A stretch of DNA of 40,157 bases from Chloroflexota bacterium (GCA_005889295.1 VBEY01000238.1:1-40157), one strand, 5' to 3'. Numbered from the stretch's first letter, positions 7,963 to 17,528 are shown. Translations and numbers: made by a program. The notes: generated from the sequence alone by a model not told the origin.

Positions 7963-9486
7963 CTGGCGACCACCACCCTCAACCCGCTGCGCGAGGGGCT
8001 GCGGCTCTCACGCATCCCCGAGCCCTCGACGATCGTCATCTTCGGCGGCTCGGGCGACCTCGCTCAGCGCAAGCTCATCCCCGCGCTCTACAACCTCGCG
8101 TTGCAGCGCCTCCTGCCGGCGACGTTTTCCGTCGTCGGCACCGCGCGCAAGCCGATGAGCCACGAGGAGTATCGCGAGGAGCTCCACGCCGCCGTCGCGC
8201 AGCACAGCCGGACGAGGCCACTGAACGAGGAGGTCTGGCGCAGCTTCGCCGAGCATCTGCATTTCGTCGCGACCCCTGACGACGCCGGATACGAGACGCT
8301 CCGACGCACGCTGGATCAGCTCGACTTCGCGCTGGGCACACACGCGAACCGTCTCTTCTACCTCGCGACGCCGCCCCCCGCTTACGAGCCGATCGTCAAG
8401 GCGATAGCCGAGCACCGTCTGCGAGGTCAGACCGGCTGGGCGCGCATCGTCGTCGAGAAGCCGTTTGGCCACGACCGCGAGTCGGCGCGGGCGCTCAACG
8501 AGGTGGTCCACACCGTCTTCCGCGAGGACGAGGTGTTCCGAATCGATCATTACCTGGGCAAGGAGACCGTTCAGAACATCCTCGTCCTGCGTTTCGCCAA
8601 CGGGATCTTCGAACCGATCTGGAACCGCCAGTACGTCGACCACGTGCAGATCACGGTGGCCGAGACGATCGGGGTCGAGGAGCGGGCCGGCTATTACGAG
8701 CAGGCCGGGGCGATGCGCGACATCGTCCAGAACCATCTCCTTCAGCTCCTGGCGCTCGTCTCGATGGAGCCGCCGGCCGCGTTCGACGACAAGGCGGTCC
8801 GCGACGAGAAGGTGAAGGTGATGCGCGCGCTTCGCCCGATCGCTGGGGAGGACCTTTCGACGAACGCGGTGCGGGGGCAGTACACCCGCGGCTTCATCGA
8901 GGGCGTGCCCGTGCCCGGATATCGCGAAGAACCGGGCGTCGCACCCGACTCGCGGACGGAGACCTACGTCGCGCTGAAGTCGTGGGTCGATAACTGGCGC
9001 TGGGAGGGCACACCCTTCTACCTCCGAACCGGCAAACGGCTCCCGAAGCACTCGACCGAGATCGCGATCCAGTTCCGCGTCGCGCCGCACCAGCTCTTCT
9101 CCCGCGAAGCGTTGGCGGGCCTCGAGCCGAACGCGCTCGTCCTCCGCATCCAGCCGGACGAAGGGATTTCGCTGAAGTTCGGCGCGAAGGTCCCTGTACA
9201 GGGCATCCGCATTCGCGCCGTGAACATGGACTTCGACTACGGCGCGTCCTTCATGGTCGATGCTCCGGACGCGTACGAGACGCTCATCCTCGACGCGCTC
9301 CGCGGCGACGCGACCCTGTTCACACGACACGACGAGGTCGACGAGCAGTGGGCTTTCGTCGATCCGATCATCAAAGGCTGGGGCGAGGCGCCAGGCGGGC
9401 CAGCGCTGTACGAGGCCGGCACCTGGGGTCCGGTCGAGGCGGACAACCTCATCGAACGGGACGGACGAGAGTGGCGCAAGGCGTAG
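7963..9486 (+). CDS. zwf: Glucose-6-phosphate dehydrogenase
   Basis: This enzyme makes 6-phosphogluconolactone and NADPH. The NADP-binding signature [17 protein letters not shown] lies upstream of the first in-frame conventional start (TTG at 8101), so translation must begin earlier. An in-frame TAA at 7954 bounds the frame. No ATG, GTG or TTG lies between that stop and the signature. The best candidate is CTG at 7963, 10 bases after an AAGGA ribosome site, and it gives 507 residues, the normal family size. The active-site motif [13 protein letters not shown] falls at about residues 193-205, with [10 protein letters not shown] before it and the family C-terminus after. It overlaps opcA by 16 bases. 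The function is firm; the CTG start is inferred from the frame and ribosome site. Confidence 0.95.
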   Translation: MATTTLNPLREGLRLSRIPEPSTIVIFGGSGDLAQRKLIPALYNLALQRLLPATFSVVGTARKPMSHEEYREELHAAVAQHSRTRPLNEEVWRSFAEHLHFVATPDDAGYETLRRTLDQLDFALGTHANRLFYLATPPPAYEPIVKAIAEHRLRGQTGWARIVVEKPFGHDRESARALNEVVHTVFREDEVFRIDHYLGKETVQNILVLRFANGIFEPIWNRQYVDHVQITVAETIGVEERAGYYEQAGAMRDIVQNHLLQLLALVSMEPPAAFDDKAVRDEKVKVMRALRPIAGEDLSTNAVRGQYTRGFIEGVPVPGYREEPGVAPDSRTETYVALKSWVDNWRWEGTPFYLRTGKRLPKHSTEIAIQFRVAPHQLFSREALAGLEPNALVLRIQPDEGISLKFGAKVPVQGIRIRAVNMDFDYGASFMVDAPDAYETLILDALRGDATLFTRHDEVDEQWAFVDPIIKGWGEAPGGPALYEAGTWGPVEADNLIERDGREWRKA

Positions 9487-10625
9487 TCGTCGACACGATG
9501 TTCTGGGGCGCCCGTCAGGGGGGCGTCGCCGCGCTCGAGCGCGAGCTGACCCGCCTGCGCCGGGCGCAGAGCGCGCACGCCCGTGAGCTGGGGCGTCCGC
9601 TCGCGCGCGCGTCGGTGCTCAACCTCATTGTGTACGCCGACCGCGAGGAGCACGCGCGTCGCGCGGCCCGAAGCATCGCGGACCTGGCGCTCCGCCATCC
9701 ATCTCGCGCGATCGTCGTTCTCGTCGACCGCGGCGCGCGCGAGGGCGTGGACAAGCGCATCGAGATGCATTGCCGGCTGCCGATCGCGGACGGCGCCCGC
9801 CTCGTTTGCTACGAGCAGATCCTCGTCCGCGCGCACGGCGACGTCGAGGATCGCCTCGCGTCCGCGGTGATCCCGCTGCTCGTGCCGGACCTTCCGGTGT
9901 TTCTCTGGTGGACCGGAACGCCGCCTCTCGGTTCGCGGTCGTTCGGCGACTTGCTGCGTCTGACCGACCGGCTTGTCGTCGACTCCGCGGACTTCGCGCG
10001 GCCCGAGCTCACGCTGCCGATCATCGCGCGCATCTCCGAGGCGGCGCGAGGACGGTTCGGGCTCACCGACCTCAATTGGACGCGTCTCACGCCCTGGCGC
10101 GAGATCGCGACAGCGTTCTTCGACGTCCCCTCGTGGCGGCTCTTTCTGGACGGTATCACCGGCCTCCGTGTCGGTTTTGCCGTCGACATGGATGGACGTG
10201 ACATCCATCCGTCGCAGGCGTTGCTGTTCGTGGGATGGCTCGCGTCGCGTCTCGGCTGGCGACCGCTCGAGACACTCGCCCCCTCAGAGGCCGGCGGACT
10301 CCTGTTCGCGATCGCGCGCCCCGACGGCGCGCGCATCATGGTCCGGGTGCGGCCACGCTTCGAACGCGGGCTCGAGGAAGGCGACATCTCCGGAATCCGC
10401 ATCCAAGCCACCAGCACGAGCGAGCTGGCGGAGTTCGTCGTGAAACGCCAGCCCTCGCCACGCCACCAAACCGCCACCGTCCTCCTGAACGGCCAGCCGC
10501 GCTGGGAGCGCACGATGCCGCTCCCGTCACCCGCGATCGTCGAGCTCATCGGTGAGGAGCTCTCGATCCTCGGGAGCGACCGAACCTACGAGGCGGCCCT
10601 CGCCGCCCTCGTCGAGCTCGCCTAG
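9471..10625 (+). CDS. opcA: OpcA, glucose-6-phosphate dehydrogenase assembly/allosteric effector
   Basis: A 384-residue protein starting at GTG 9471 inside the end of zwf. The sequence matches Opc[22 protein letters not shown], the AIVVLVDRG strand, [28 protein letters not shown] and [16 protein letters not shown] are the recognisable blocks. In cyanobacteria and actinobacteria OpcA binds Zwf and is needed for its activity, in some cases as a redox-responsive partner. The direct overlap with zwf fits a one-to-one complex. It has no catalytic motif. Cysteines are few (CRLP and CYEQ near residues 99-113), so redox control through them is only a possibility. Confidence 0.9.
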   Translation: MAQGVVVDTMFWGARQGGVAALERELTRLRRAQSAHARELGRPLARASVLNLIVYADREEHARRAARSIADLALRHPSRAIVVLVDRGAREGVDKRIEMHCRLPIADGARLVCYEQILVRAHGDVEDRLASAVIPLLVPDLPVFLWWTGTPPLGSRSFGDLLRLTDRLVVDSADFARPELTLPIIARISEAARGRFGLTDLNWTRLTPWREIATAFFDVPSWRLFLDGITGLRVGFAVDMDGRDIHPSQALLFVGWLASRLGWRPLETLAPSEAGGLLFAIARPDGARIMVRVRPRFERGLEEGDISGIRIQATSTSELAEFVVKRQPSPRHQTATVLLNGQPRWERTMPLPSPAIVELIGEELSILGSDRTYEAALAALVELA

Positions 10626-10659
10626 TCCGGTAGCACCCGAGGTGCGGACCAACGACGGT

Positions 10660-11916
10660 ATGGCCAGCGAGAAGAGGGTGCGGCGCGGCGTAGCCGAACC
10701 GGCGCGACAGCTTGCGAAGCGGTATCGCCTGATTGAGCGCATCGATGAGGGCGGGGCCGGCGAGGTGTGGCGCGCGCGCGACGAGAAGCTCGACCGCGAC
10801 GTCGCGATCAAGCTCCTCGGCCCCGATGCGGACGACGCATTCCGAGCGCGTTTCGCGGACGAGGCACGCCGCGCGGCGGCCGTCGTCCACCCCAACGTCG
10901 TCACGGTATTCGACGAGGGCCGCGACGGTGCGGACGCGTTCATGGTCATGGAGCTCGTGCCCGGAAAGACGCTCCGTGAGATCGTGGCCGAGCGCGGTCC
11001 GTTGCCTGCGCACGAGGTGGCCCGTCTCATCAGGCAGGTCGCCGGCGCACTCGACGCCGCTCACGCCGCCGGCGTCGTGCATTGCGATGTGAAGCCGGCG
11101 AACGTGATCGTCGATCGGGAGGGCGTCGCGAAGCTCACCGATTTCGGGATCGCCCGCGCGGCGCGCGACCGTGACGAGCAGGAGCTGCTCGGCACGGCGC
11201 GCTACATCGCGCCCGAGCGAGTCGAAGGTGGACAGGTCACGGCGCGCACCGACGTGTACGGCCTTGGCCTTGTCGCCTACGAGCTCCTGACGGGCCGGCC
11301 CGCGTTCGATGGCGCGACCAGCGAGGAGCTCGTGCGCGAGCGGCTTCTCGGGCCACCTCCGTCGCTCCGACTCGCGCGTGTCGGCATCGACGACCGGCTC
11401 GACGCGATCGTCGGACGCGCGCTCGCGCCAGTGCCGGACCGTCGCTACGCCAGCGCCGGTGCGTTCGCTCGAGCGTTCTCCAACGTGGCGGACGAGGACG
11501 GGGAGCCTACCTCGGCGTTGCGTTCGCTGGGCCGGGCGCGCTCGAGATCCATCAGCTGGTCGTTGCCGCGCTTCGACACCGCGGTCGCGATCCTCGCGGT
11601 GCTCGCGATCCTGCTCGCGCTCTTCCTGTTTTTCTCGTCGTTTCCGAGAGTGGCGGGGCCCGGTCCGAACCCGACCGCGGCATCGAGCGCGCCTGCGGCC
11701 GGCACGCCGAACGTCGTAGGCAAGAGACTCTCGGACGCGATCAGCGCGCTCCAGTCCGCCGGCTACCCGGTCGTCGAGTGGGCTCCCGGGCAGGGTCAGG
11801 GGAGTCAGTGTGCCGTTCTCCGGCAGGACCCGCCGGCAGGCACAGCGCTGGCGCGCGGCGCGAAAACGACCCTCTCGTACGTCCCGGGAAACGACTGCAC
11901 GAAGAAAGGGGACTAG
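10660..11916 (+). CDS. PASTA-type Ser/Thr protein kinase (PknB/Stk family)
   Basis: The 418-residue protein has a cytoplasmic Hanks kinase domain (about 20-285). This contains the Gly loop DEGGAGEVWRA, ATP-binding Lys 51 (VAIKLL), the catalytic loop HCDVKPANV (141-149), the DFG motif (161-163) and APERV. After a basic juxtamembrane stretch there is one transmembrane helix (about 303-325), then one extracytoplasmic PASTA repeat (PNVVGKRLSDAISALQSAGY). PASTA kinases sense peptidoglycan fragments or lipid II and control growth and wall synthesis; most carry several repeats, so one is minimal. The catalytic loop has Cys in place of the usual Arg (HCD, not HRD), which makes it a non-RD kinase. ATG 10660 was chosen; an in-frame GTG lies at 10642. 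A PP2C phosphatase gene follows within two bases. Confidence 0.93.
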   Translation: MASEKRVRRGVAEPARQLAKRYRLIERIDEGGAGEVWRARDEKLDRDVAIKLLGPDADDAFRARFADEARRAAAVVHPNVVTVFDEGRDGADAFMVMELVPGKTLREIVAERGPLPAHEVARLIRQVAGALDAAHAAGVVHCDVKPANVIVDREGVAKLTDFGIARAARDRDEQELLGTARYIAPERVEGGQVTARTDVYGLGLVAYELLTGRPAFDGATSEELVRERLLGPPPSLRLARVGIDDRLDAIVGRALAPVPDRRYASAGAFARAFSNVADEDGEPTSALRSLGRARSRSISWSLPRFDTAVAILAVLAILLALFLFFSSFPRVAGPGPNPTAASSAPAAGTPNVVGKRLSDAISALQSAGYPVVEWAPGQGQGSQCAVLRQDPPAGTALARGAKTTLSYVPGNDCTKKGD

Positions 11917-11918
11917 GG

Positions 11919-12713
11919 CTGGGAGCGCGAACCGCGGCACGCACCGATACCGGACGCGTGCGCGAGAACAACGAAGATCGCTACCTCGTGCGCGATGGAG
12001 GGAACACGACGCTCCTCGCGGTGGCCGACGGGGTCGGCGGCGAAGCCGGCGGGGAGATGGCGAGCGCCGCAGCGATCGACGGGCTCGCCGCGAGCTTCTT
12101 CGGCTCGGGCTCCGAACGCGCGCCCGCGGAAGCGCTGGCGGCCGCGATCCGCGGCGCGAACGACGCGGTGCTCAGCGCGGCCGGCAAGAGCGGTCAGCAG
12201 GGTGCGGCGTCGACACTGGTGGCGGCGGCGATCGCAGGCACAAGCGCGGTGATCGGCAACCTCGGCGACAGCCGCGCCTATCTCCTGCGCGACGGCGATA
12301 TCCGCCTCGTCACCGCCGATCACTCCGGCGAGTTCCAGAGCTCGATCACGAGATTCGTGGGCGATCCCCGCGGTGTGCAGCCCGACGTGTTCGTCGAGAC
12401 TCTCCGCCCTGGCGACCGGCTCCTGCTCTGCTCGGATGGCCTCACGCGACATGTGCCGGACGGGGAGATCGCTTCGACCGTGCGGCGTGCCAATCTCGAG
12501 ATGGCGGCAGCGGCCCTCATCGACCTGGCCAAGTCGCGTGGCGGCGAGGACAACATCACGGTCGTGCTCTACGCGGTTCGCCGCACGTTTGGCTTCGCCG
12601 ACGTGCGCCGGAACCTCGTCAACCTCGTGCTCGCCTTGCTCGCGTTGGTCGTCGTAGCCGGCACGATCGCCGCTCTCGTCTTCGCTAGCGGCGCGTACCC
12701 GACCGCACCGTAG
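11919..12713 (+). CDS. PP2C-type (PPM) protein phosphatase, membrane-anchored
   Basis: This is the phosphatase partner of the kinase just upstream. All metal-binding motifs are intact: ENNEDRYLV, VADGVGGEAGGE, GDSRAYLLRDG, CSDGLTRHV and GGEDNITVVLY. It is therefore an active-looking Mn/Mg phosphatase, followed by a C-terminal transmembrane helix (about 237-258) and a short tail. The frame has no ATG, GTG or TTG between the kinase stop and the conserved N-terminus. CTG at 11919 lies 6 bases after a strong AAAGGGGA site and begins LGARTAARTDTGRVRENNED, exactly where the family starts. An upstream ATG at 11778 would overlap the PASTA coding region by over 130 bases and is unlikely. Length from CTG is 264 residues. 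Its 3' end overlaps the convergent glycosyltransferase gene by 29 bases. Confidence 0.93.
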   Translation: MGARTAARTDTGRVRENNEDRYLVRDGGNTTLLAVADGVGGEAGGEMASAAAIDGLAASFFGSGSERAPAEALAAAIRGANDAVLSAAGKSGQQGAASTLVAAAIAGTSAVIGNLGDSRAYLLRDGDIRLVTADHSGEFQSSITRFVGDPRGVQPDVFVETLRPGDRLLLCSDGLTRHVPDGEIASTVRRANLEMAAAALIDLAKSRGGEDNITVVLYAVRRTFGFADVRRNLVNLVLALLALVVVAGTIAALVFASGAYPTAP

Positions 12714-15700
12714 CGAGCAGGCGGGAGAACCCCGGCGAGCCGCTCCACATGATGAGCATCGCGACTGTCGCGGCGACCGCCACCGAGAGCGCGAGCCGGC
12801 CGAAGAGCGCGACCACCGAGAAGGACGAGCCGATGGTCGGATTGCAGACGAACGTTGGATAGAACTGGCACTCGTAGGTCCACGTCGGAAGGATGAAGAA
12901 CATCCCCGCTTGTGCGCCTGGGAAGGGTTGCGCCGAGATGAACGGGTAGAAGTACGCGAAAGCCGCGGCGGCGGCTGCGAGGTAGCCGACCACCAAACGG
13001 GCCCGGCCGGTCTCCCACAGGAATGCGAGCCCCGCCGCGAGAGCGAGCAGGTAGAACGGCAGCACCGTGAAGAAGTGATAGAAGAAGAGCACGCGTCCGA
13101 TCGGGATCCACGCGACGTACTGCGCGAGGCCCGCGAATACCACGAACGCGAGCGGCACCGATCGCGCCCGGATCGCGGCGACGGCGCACCAGCAGAACGC
13201 GACCAGCCCGGCCCAGAACAGAACGACGTTGCCCGCGTCGTAGATGTACGCGTTGTCGCCGCCACTCGACGCGCCGAAATACCAGTAGACCGGTTTGAGC
13301 ACCAGTGGCCAGCTCCACCAGGGCGATCCGGCGGGATGCGGGGCGGTCAGGCTGGAGTGGTACCAGTACATCTGCTGCGTCAGCTCGACGAGGTTCCAGC
13401 CATACGGAATCGTCGGACCGCCGAACCAGCGCAGATAGCTCGCGAGGTAGATCGCGGCCGGAACTACGGCGAACGAGACAAAGAGGATGACCGCATTGAG
13501 CCCGCGGCGCGCCAGGAGGTCGAGCGGCCCGCCCGTCCCGGGCCGACCGCGCTCGTACGCTCGGGCGGTGACAGCGATCGACGCGATGAGCAAGCCGACC
13601 AGCGTGTACGCGCCCGCCCATTTCGAGGCGAGCGCCAGGCCGAACAGCACGCCGGCGATCAGCACGTCGACGAGCGCGGAGCGCCTGGGTCTGTACGCGG
13701 CGACGACGAAGTACCAGCCGGCCACGATGAGCGTCGCCACGTAGATGTCGTTCATGCCGATCCGCGCCTGCGCGAACATCGAGCCATCGAGGACGACCGC
13801 GAGACCGACGAGCGCGGGCAGCACCGCCGACGCGAACAGGCGGCGGGCGAGGAGCACAAGCAGGAAGGCGAGGAGCGCCGCGAACAGGACGCCCGGTAGC
13901 CGCCAGGCGAGGGCGTGGCGGCCGGTCTCGATGAGATCGGCTCCGCCCGGGCCCGCGACAACGAGCGTGTCGCCCTCCCCGTCCACGCCGAGCATCGAGC
14001 CGCCGACGGGGATCGACGCGTACGGCGAGGTCCCGTGCGTCTCGACGACCACGACGCGTCCTTCGTCGAGGGCATAGAGGAAATCGGTGCGCGGCACGAC
14101 CGCGAGCGCGCTCGCCCCGCTCGAGAACGTGCCGGTGCGCGGGTTCGCGAGCGGGACCGCGTCGTGTGATCCCGTCTCGAGCTCGTACACATCGAGGGTC
14201 GCGGAGTCGGCACGCGCAACGAAAACACGATTCGGCCCGAGCGCGTACGCGATGGCCGTCCCTGGGCGGCCGCCGGTGAGCGCGCGCGTCTCCTTCGCAG
14301 TCTCCGCGGAGATGACGTGCACGATCCCCTGCGGATCGAGTGCGTAAAACTCGCTGCCGTCGGTCTTGGCGGTGACCGCGACCGTCGCGATCGGGACGAT
14401 CGTGGGGTCCGCATCAAGCGTTGAGTACACGGCGAGGGATCGCGAAGTCCCGACGAGGACCCGACCGACGCTCACGGTGAACGACGTCACCGCCGGCTCT
14501 CCTACGCGCGCCCGTACCCTGCTGAAGCTCAGGTGGCCCGACGGGGTTGCGCGGATCGACGGGGTCAGATCGATCTCATCGATCTCCTGGTCGATCACCG
14601 CGAAGATTCGATCGTCGTCGATCGCGAGTCCCTGGGGCGGCCCGAGCAGCTGCGTGAGCGTCTGCGGGCTCGCTCCGCGTTCGGCGATCTGGATCGTGCC
14701 ATCCGCGAGCGCGTACACCCGCAACCCGTCGTTCGCGACCGCCGACATGACCGTGGTCGCGGGCGCACTCTCGTGTCGGGAGACTCGATCGTCGCCGAAG
14801 GCGAGGATCCCGAGCGCCATGATCTCCTTCGCGAGATGCGGGTGCGTCCACTCGTAGGGCTCACGCTGCGCGAGGAGCTCGAACGCGGTACGCGCGTGGT
14901 AGACCTCGTCGAAGTACATGTCGCGCGGCCAGTCCAGGCGGTAGCCGCGGGTCCCGAGCACCGCGAGCGCGACGAGCGCCGCGACGGTCACGTCGCGGCG
15001 GGTCGGGGCCCGGCCGGTCCCGAGCCCGGCGGGTAGGATCCACCGCCCCTCCCGCGCGGGACCGTCGACCGGGATGCTCCAGCGCGTGTCATTCTCGAGC
15101 CGGGCGTCTCCCCGCAGGAGCCGCCAGACCAAGTACGCGGCCGCGCCCAGCAACACGAGCGCGATGCCGATCTGTCCGGCCCGGCTGAAGAGCGTCGCCT
15201 CGAGGATCTGCGGGACGCGCAGGTCGACGTACTGCTCGTAGCGCGTGAAGGCGTAATAGAGCGACAGCGCGAAGGCGAGAGCGAGCACCACATACGGCGG
15301 CAGCACGCGCTTGCGCGCGGCGGCGAACGGAAGGGCGAGCGCGAACACCGGGAAGAGATACCGCTCGTGCGCGCGTGTCGGCAGGAAGTAGAACGCGAGA
15401 CCGGCCAGGACCGCGCAGGCGAGCAGCGTCGCGGTGTCCCGACGCCACCAGAGCGGAACGACCGACAAAACCAGGCCGACGACGAGCAGGACACCGCCCC
15501 AGTAGACGAGATCGGTATCCGACTTCCAGAAGTCGAAGAAGACGGACCACGCGTTGAACGCGTAGAGCGAGGTGAAGGGGTAGGTCTCGGACGCGCTGCG
15601 CACAAGGCCGACGAGCTCGGCCGCGATGCGCGTCGGGTCGACACCCCAGAACGGAACGCTCAAGGCGTATGCGGTCGCTGCGGCGCCTCCGATCACGAGA

Positions 15701-16311
15701 GCCACCGGCCGCGGGTGCGCCTCGCGGATGAACTCGAACGCCGCGGCCGCCCCGATCACCAGCAGACCGATGCCGAACTGCGGCTTCACCAGGGCCGCGA
15801 GCGCGCCGAGCGCCCCCGCGAGCAGCCAGCGTCGGGATCCGGCGGCGACGAGGGAGCCGAAGAGTGGCAGCGTCCCGACCGCGTCGACCTGCCCCCAGTA
15901 CGGTCCGGCGAAGATCGGTCCGGGCTGGAGCGACCAGAGCGCAGCGGCGGCGATGGCGGCGGTGCGCCCGGCGCTCCGCCACAAGAGGCGCGCCCCGAGC
16001 AGCGCGATGCCGACGTCTGCTGGGATGCTGATCGCTTTGACGGCGAGCCGAAGAAGCTCGCCGTCGAAGAGCGCGCCGAGAAGCCACAGGACGTACAGGA
16101 ACGCGGGTGGGTAGTCGCTGAAATAGCCCGGTTCGTAGAAGCGCCCCGGGCCGATTTCGGCGAGTCGCTCGGCCCACGCCTCGAACGTGCCGACGTCGGT
16201 CGGAAAGCCCTGCGCACGTACCGCGAGGAGACGGACGATCACGCCGATCGCGATGACGCCCACGACGAGCAGTCGCGCGCGGCGGTCGCGGCCGACGACG
16301 TCGTCGTTCAT
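12685..16311 (-). CDS. Double GT-C glycosyltransferase: N-terminal mannosyltransferase-like unit fused to a PMT with an internal beta-propeller
   Basis: The protein is 1208 residues, about twice the length of a normal protein O-mannosyltransferase. Residues 1-400 form a complete GT-C-like unit with many membrane helices; an Asp in the first outer loop (FPTDVGTFEAWAERL, about 36-50) and FYEPGYFSDYPPAFLYVLW resemble polyprenyl-phosphate-dependent mannosyltransferases. Residues 438-506 start a second enzyme of the PMT (GT39) type: MYFDEVYHARTAFELL holds the catalytic-type Asp-Glu pair (468-469), followed by WTHPHLAKEIMALGI. Instead of the usual next helix there are about 290 soluble residues (507-798) of repeated beta blades, a propeller. 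PMT resumes at AWRLPGVLFAALLAFL (802), LDGSMFAQARIGMND and WWSWPLVLKPVYWYF. It probably transfers mannose or another sugar from a lipid carrier outside the membrane. It overlaps the upstream GT-C-like gene by ATGA. Confidence 0.85.
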   Translation of the reverse strand: MNDDVVGRDRRARLLVVGVIAIGVIVRLLAVRAQGFPTDVGTFEAWAERLAEIGPGRFYEPGYFSDYPPAFLYVLWLLGALFDGELLRLAVKAISIPADVGIALLGARLLWRSAGRTAAIAAAALWSLQPGPIFAGPYWGQVDAVGTLPLFGSLVAAGSRRWLLAGALGALAALVKPQFGIGLLVIGAAAAFEFIREAHPRPVALVIGGAAATAYALSVPFWGVDPTRIAAELVGLVRSASETYPFTSLYAFNAWSVFFDFWKSDTDLVYWGGVLLVVGLVLSVVPLWWRRDTATLLACAVLAGLAFYFLPTRAHERYLFPVFALALPFAAARKRVLPPYVVLALAFALSLYYAFTRYEQYVDLRVPQILEATLFSRAGQIGIALVLLGAAAYLVWRLLRGDARLENDTRWSIPVDGPAREGRWILPAGLGTGRAPTRRDVTVAALVALAVLGTRGYRLDWPRDMYFDEVYHARTAFELLAQREPYEWTHPHLAKEIMALGILAFGDDRVSRHESAPATTVMSAVANDGLRVYALADGTIQIAERGASPQTLTQLLGPPQGLAIDDDRIFAVIDQEIDEIDLTPSIRATPSGHLSFSRVRARVGEPAVTSFTVSVGRVLVGTSRSLAVYSTLDADPTIVPIATVAVTAKTDGSEFYALDPQGIVHVISAETAKETRALTGGRPGTAIAYALGPNRVFVARADSATLDVYELETGSHDAVPLANPRTGTFSSGASALAVVPRTDFLYALDEGRVVVVETHGTSPYASIPVGGSMLGVDGEGDTLVVAGPGGADLIETGRHALAWRLPGVLFAALLAFLLVLLARRLFASAVLPALVGLAVVLDGSMFAQARIGMNDIYVATLIVAGWYFVVAAYRPRRSALVDVLIAGVLFGLALASKWAGAYTLVGLLIASIAVTARAYERGRPGTGGPLDLLARRGLNAVILFVSFAVVPAAIYLASYLRWFGGPTIPYGWNLVELTQQMYWYHSSLTAPHPAGSPWWSWPLVLKPVYWYFGASSGGDNAYIYDAGNVVLFWAGLVAFCWCAVAAIRARSVPLAFVVFAGLAQYVAWIPIGRVLFFYHFFTVLPFYLLALAAGLAFLWETGRARLVVGYLAAAAAAFAYFYPFISAQPFPGAQAGMFFILPTWTYECQFYPTFVCNPTIGSSFSVVALFGRLALSVAVAATVAMLIMWSGSPGFSRLLATVRSGTRR

Positions 16312-17498
16312 TGCCAGTACTCGAAGCGCGTGATCGCGATCGTGGCATAGATGTTGACCGCGAGCGACAGGACGATCGCGACGATGAAGACGATCGTCGG
16401 CCGACGTCTCCAGACCCCACGGAAGAGACCGTCGCCGGTGAGCGCGAGGGCCACGAGGAAGGGCTGCGCGTCGATGCTGAAGCGGTAGCCAAACTGCTGG
16501 AAGCCCACGGTGCCGTGGAACAGATCCGGTAGCAGCGCAAAGAGCGCGGCCGCCGCGGCCGCGGCCACGACGACGTCGCGGCGGACCTGGCGCAGCGCGA
16601 TGAAGATCCAGAGGAAGGCCGGCGTCGTGAGAAAGAGGCTCATCCCGATGAAGTGGGGACGCAGAAAGAACGGCGTTCCCGGAACGATCTCGGGCGCCTG
16701 CAGGAAGATCGCGTAGAGCTGTCGCGGCAGGTAGAGCGGTGAGAAGAGCCCGTGGTTGAAGAACACGTCGCCTTGCGTGAGGCGCGCGTAGCCCTCATCG
16801 AGAGGGGTGCCCCAACGCAACAGGTTGTAACCGAAGTACACCACGGCGAACGGCACGCCGCCCGCGATCACGCCGCCAAGAGACTTTCCGTACGCCGTCC
16901 CGGCGCGCCGAGCGCAGAGCAGCGCGAGCGCCGGGGCGGCGAGCGCGACAGGCAAACGGGCGAGGGCGGAGACACCGATCAGCGCTCCGATCGCGACCGC
17001 GTTGCCGCCGCGCGCTGCGATCGCGAAGGCACCGGACAGAAAAAGCATCGACGCCGCGTGTGCCGCGTACCATGCGCGACCGTCGACGCTCGAAAAGAAG
17101 AGCGTCGTTCCGAAGGCCGAGAGGAGCGCACCCGCAAGCGCGAACGTACGCGGCGCCCCGAACGCACGGAGCCCGTAATAGAGGACACCGGCTGACGCTC
17201 CGCCTGCGATCCGTGACGCCACGACCTGCGCCACAGCCGTCGAAAAGAACGGCACGAGCGGAAGCGAGAGGATCGCGGGGAGAGGCGGATACACGACACA
17301 GAAGCGGCCGTCGCCGCAGGGGAGAAGCTCGTTCAGCCACGGCGGCGCCTCGGTGAGCCACCATCGCCCGTGGAGCAACGCTTCCGCCAATCGGCCGTGG
17401 TAGTCGTAGTCGGTCGAGAGCCCAATGCCGGCGGCGACGTAGATCGCGGCCGCGATCGCCCCGATCCAGATCGCCGCTGCTCGGTCGGACACGGTCAT
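16308..17498 (-). CDS. GT-C-like multi-pass membrane protein, probable glycosyltransferase
   Basis: A 396-residue protein with about ten hydrophobic helices. The first outer loop contains the acidic/aromatic stretch STDYDYHGRLAEALLHGRWW and later CVVYPPLPAILSLPLVPFF, a layout shared by GT-C glycosyltransferases that use polyprenyl-phosphate sugars. A loop with ARLTQGDVFFNHGLFSPLYL and a late outer loop DLFHGTVGFQQFGYRFS are further family-like features, but no exact subfamily can be named from the sequence. Its ATG at 17498 is 30 bases from the divergent GT2 gene, and its stop overlaps the start of the fused GT-C gene by ATGA, so the two GT-C proteins are co-expressed. Role inferred: synthesis or transfer of surface glycan outside the membrane. 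Confidence 0.78.
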   Translation of the reverse strand: MTVSDRAAAIWIGAIAAAIYVAAGIGLSTDYDYHGRLAEALLHGRWWLTEAPPWLNELLPCGDGRFCVVYPPLPAILSLPLVPFFSTAVAQVVASRIAGGASAGVLYYGLRAFGAPRTFALAGALLSAFGTTLFFSSVDGRAWYAAHAASMLFLSGAFAIAARGGNAVAIGALIGVSALARLPVALAAPALALLCARRAGTAYGKSLGGVIAGGVPFAVVYFGYNLLRWGTPLDEGYARLTQGDVFFNHGLFSPLYLPRQLYAIFLQAPEIVPGTPFFLRPHFIGMSLFLTTPAFLWIFIALRQVRRDVVVAAAAAAALFALLPDLFHGTVGFQQFGYRFSIDAQPFLVALALTGDGLFRGVWRRRPTIVFIVAIVLSLAVNIYATIAITRFEYWQ

Positions 17499-17528
17499 GC
17501 GACACGAACACGCTAACCTTGCCCGCCT

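Noticed and set aside
8008-9330. 440-codon minus-strand frame opposite zwf
   Set aside because: It is the antisense shadow of a well-recognised gene; composition is Arg/Asp/Val-rich with no family match.
10546-11940. 464-codon minus-strand frame opposite the kinase
   Set aside because: Antisense shadow of a clear kinase gene in high-GC DNA.
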